NCBI GenBank assembly: GCA_017631705.1
Contig: JAGBSU010000179.1
Coordinates: forward strand, 1 to 6,471
Length of the DNA: 6,471 bases
From: Clostridia bacterium
GTDB taxonomy: Bacteria > Bacillota > Clostridia > Oscillospirales > Acutalibacteraceae
Reading direction: 5' to 3'
This document shows positions 5,237 to 6,471 of this stretch, in pieces. A model generated the notes under the pieces. The model did no database searches. It had not been told where the DNA came from and worked only from the letters and a program-made list of their open reading frames with translations. A program made the position numbers and the translations under genes. Position 1 is the first letter of the stretch. Each line of letters begins with the position of its first letter.

Positions 5237-5422
5237 ATGGCTGAACCGTATTTAAAATATCGCACGCGCTTTACTTCCTCTTTAAAGAACGAGCTTGTTC
5301 CGTTGTTTGATGAATTGTCAAGAAAAACTCGCATTCCCAAAAGTCGTTTATTGGATGAAGCAATGGAAGACTTGTTAAAAAAGCACGGGGTTGCGTTCTC
5401 ACAAGAACCGGACAACCGTTAA
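5237..5422 (+). CDS. Ribbon-helix-helix DNA-binding protein
   Basis: This 61-aa protein matches the compact ribbon-helix-helix (CopG/Arc-like) fold. A beta strand (about 6-12, LKYRTRF) would insert into the major groove as a dimer. Helix 1 is about 14-30, the turn is TRIP (31-34), and helix 2 is about 35-50 (KSRLLDEAMEDLLKKHG). The pattern R-T-R-F-x3-L ... IPKSRLLDEA is typical of stand-alone RHH regulators in Firmicutes. The ATG at 5237 is chosen over an in-frame ATG at 5216 because GGAGG (5225-5229) sits 7 nt before it and the extra seven residues would overlap that site. There is no toxin gene next to it on the same strand. The divergent neighbour is the Cys-rich gene, so autoregulation or control of that gene is possible. 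The targets are unknown. Confidence 0.87.
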   Translation: MAEPYLKYRTRFTSSLKNELVPLFDELSRKTRIPKSRLLDEAMEDLLKKHGVAFSQEPDNR

Positions 5423-5446
5423 CATAACGATGAAAGTTACCTGTAT

Positions 5447-5474
5447 AAGCCGCTTTGCTGTTGCAAGGTGGCTT
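5447..5474 (+). terminator. Hairpin after the RHH gene, weak terminator or remnant
   Basis: AAGCCGCTTTGC (5447-5458) pairs with GCAAGGTGGCTT (5463-5474) around TGTT, with two G-T wobbles. Only three T precede a G-rich stretch, so termination would be poor alone. It precedes the strong bidirectional terminator by ten bases. Confidence 0.35.
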
Positions 5475-5484
5475 TGGGCAGCAC

Positions 5485-5521
5485 AAAAAAACTCCTGCAG
5501 AAGAATCTGCAGGAGTTTTTT
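5485..5521. terminator. Bidirectional terminator between the RHH gene and rplQ
   Basis: ACTCCTGCAG (5491-5500) pairs perfectly with 5507-5516 around AAGAAT. Seven A lie on the left and six T on the right, so both strands give a stem followed by a U-run. It ends the rpoA-rplQ transcript (rplQ stop at 5533) and the RHH transcript. Confidence 0.93.
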
Positions 5522-5532
5522 AATAGTTTGGA

Positions 5533-5877
5533 TTATTTCACCAGTTCAATAATTGCCATTTCGGCAGCATCGCCGCGGCGAGCACCGGTTTTGATGATGC
5601 GGGTGTAACCGCCGTTGCGGCCTTCGTACGAAGGGGCAATTTCATCAAATAATTTCTTGCAAACGCTCTCTTTGGTAACAAATGAGAACACCAAACGCTT
5701 GTTAGCAAGCGTGGGTTGTTTAGCAATGGTAATCATCTTTTCGGTCATGGAACGAACTTCTTTGGCACGGGTCACAGTGGTTTCAATGCGACCTTTTTCT
5801 AACAAGAACGTTACCATGGCTCTCAACATGGCCATACGCGAAGCGGTCGGTCTGCCGAGCTTACGAGTTCCGGGCAT
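5533..5877 (-). CDS. rplQ: 50S ribosomal protein L17
   Basis: This 114-aa protein is bL17, a component of the large ribosomal subunit near the exit tunnel. The N-terminal signature MPGTRKLGRPTASRMAMLRAMVTFLLEKGRIETTVTRAKEVR is nearly invariant in the family; the C-terminus GGYTRIIKTGARRGDAAEMAIIELV is equally typical. The length is at the short, common bacterial end. AAAAGGAG (5887-5894, minus strand) lies 9 nt before the ATG. It follows rpoA by 39 nt in the usual rpoA-rplQ order and is the last gene of the operon, with a terminator directly behind it. Confidence 0.98.
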   Translation of the reverse strand: MPGTRKLGRPTASRMAMLRAMVTFLLEKGRIETTVTRAKEVRSMTEKMITIAKQPTLANKRLVFSFVTKESVCKKLFDEIAPSYEGRNGGYTRIIKTGARRGDAAEMAIIELVK

Positions 5878-5916
5878 GTGAATTCACTCCTTTTCAGAAT
5901 TCTGCGGGAATATGTT

Positions 5917-6471
5917 TTATTCCTCTTCGTCGCGCAGGGCAAAACCTAACGACGCCAATTTGTTAATAACTTCTTCCAAAGACTTGCGGCCTAAGTTGCG
6001 GACTTTCATCATATCGTCTTCCGTTTTGTTGATCAAGTCTTCCACCGTGTTGATACCGGCGCGTTTTAAGCAGTTGAAAGAACGCACGGACAAATCCAAT
6101 TCTTCAATGGTCATTTCCAATGCTTTCTCTTTGCCTTTTTCGTCTTTTTCAACCATAACGGAATCGCCCACAAAAGCTTCACCGGACAAATCTACAAACA
6201 ATGCCAAGTGGTCGGTAATGATTTTTGCTGCCAAAGACACTGCTTCTTGTGCGGTAATGGTACCGTTTGTCCAAACTTCCAAATTGAGTTTGTCAAAGTC
6301 GGTAATTTGTCCCACACGGGTATTGCTGACAGCATAGTTCACTTTAACCACCGGTGTGTAGATGGAGTCGACCGGAATAACACCGATAACCGATTGCATC
6401 AATTGCTTGTTGCGTTCGGCAGGCACATAGCCACGACCTTTGTCTACCGTGATTTCCATGTTCAGTTTTCC
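5917..6471 (-). CDS. rpoA: RNA polymerase alpha subunit, C-terminal part (5' end outside window)
   Basis: The visible 184 residues are the second half of alpha. They start inside the N-terminal assembly domain (GKLNMEITVDKGRGYVPAE) and continue through its last strand and helices (VVKVNYAVSNTRVGQ, LNLEVWTNGTITAQEAVSLAAKI). A charged linker follows (VEKDEKGKEK, about visible 107-116), then the complete C-terminal domain that contacts UP elements and activators. In that domain VRSFNCLK holds the DNA-contacting Arg (E. coli Arg265 equivalent), and NLGRKSLEEV holds the helix-hairpin-helix backbone-contact residues. The protein ends in acidic EEE. The frame is open to the window edge, so the Met at 6459 is internal and not the start. 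The gene belongs to the ribosomal-protein operon with rplQ. Confidence 0.98.
   Translation of the reverse strand, partial: GKLNMEITVDKGRGYVPAERNKQLMQSVIGVIPVDSIYTPVVKVNYAVSNTRVGQITDFDKLNLEVWTNGTITAQEAVSLAAKIITDHLALFVDLSGEAFVGDSVMVEKDEKGKEKALEMTIEELDLSVRSFNCLKRAGINTVEDLINKTEDDMMKVRNLGRKSLEEVINKLASLGFALRDEEE

Noticed and set aside
5059..5415. Minus-strand frame of 118 codons antisense to the RHH gene
   Set aside because: It covers a clear RHH gene and the divergent promoter region and ends where the Cys-rich frame is better supported.
5895..5904. 10-bp palindrome CAGAATTCTG between rpoA and rplQ
   Set aside because: Too short, without a T-run, and in a constitutive operon spacer; likely chance.
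5912..6337. Plus-strand serine-rich frame opposite rpoA
   Set aside because: Antisense shadow of the highly conserved alpha subunit sequence.

Overview
The window looks like a piece of a Clostridia-type Firmicutes chromosome, probably Oscillospiraceae/Ruminococcaceae-like. The evidence is strong AGGAGG-type ribosome binding sites, near-consensus sigma-A promoters, a bacterial rpoA-rplQ pair, a lipobox lipoprotein and many Rho-independent terminators. The species call is inference from style, not from a database match. Most of the window is ordinary core and housekeeping sequence. The unusual material sits in the intergenic stretches.

Layout: positions 1-246 form a composite inverted-repeat element: an outer 11-bp stem enclosing several hairpins. 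It lies directly upstream of a Nudix hydrolase gene of the ADP-ribose pyrophosphatase type (292-828, +). Next comes an extended -10 promoter with a short leader that can hide the following ribosome binding site, then a threonine-rich lipoprotein of unknown function (980-1600, +) closed by a very strong terminator. Convergent to it is a full-length glycogen/maltodextrin phosphorylase (1661-4054, -). Divergent from that are trmL, a tRNA-Leu wobble 2'-O-methyltransferase gene (4193-4687, +), and a tRNA-Ser(CGA) (4767-4852, +). The tRNA has its own consensus promoter, a perfect 13-bp palindrome over its predicted start site, and a strong terminator.

The 4890-5236 stretch is the most accessory-like. 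It holds a small heptad-repeat/inverted-repeat patch. It also holds a minus-strand, TTG-initiated cysteine-rich small protein whose reading frame runs through that patch, the tRNA terminator and into the tRNA. Its promoter region is shared with a divergent 61-aa ribbon-helix-helix DNA-binding protein (5237-5422, +). The right end is the 3' end of the ribosomal protein/RNA polymerase operon on the minus strand: partial rpoA, then rplQ, ended by a bidirectional terminator at 5485-5521.

The genes do not form one pathway. Candidates for undescribed biology are the 1-246 element, the leader-peptide/RBS-sequestering arrangement before the lipoprotein, the palindrome at the tRNA start site, and the divergent Cys-rich protein / RHH regulator pair. 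None of these could be tested by search here.
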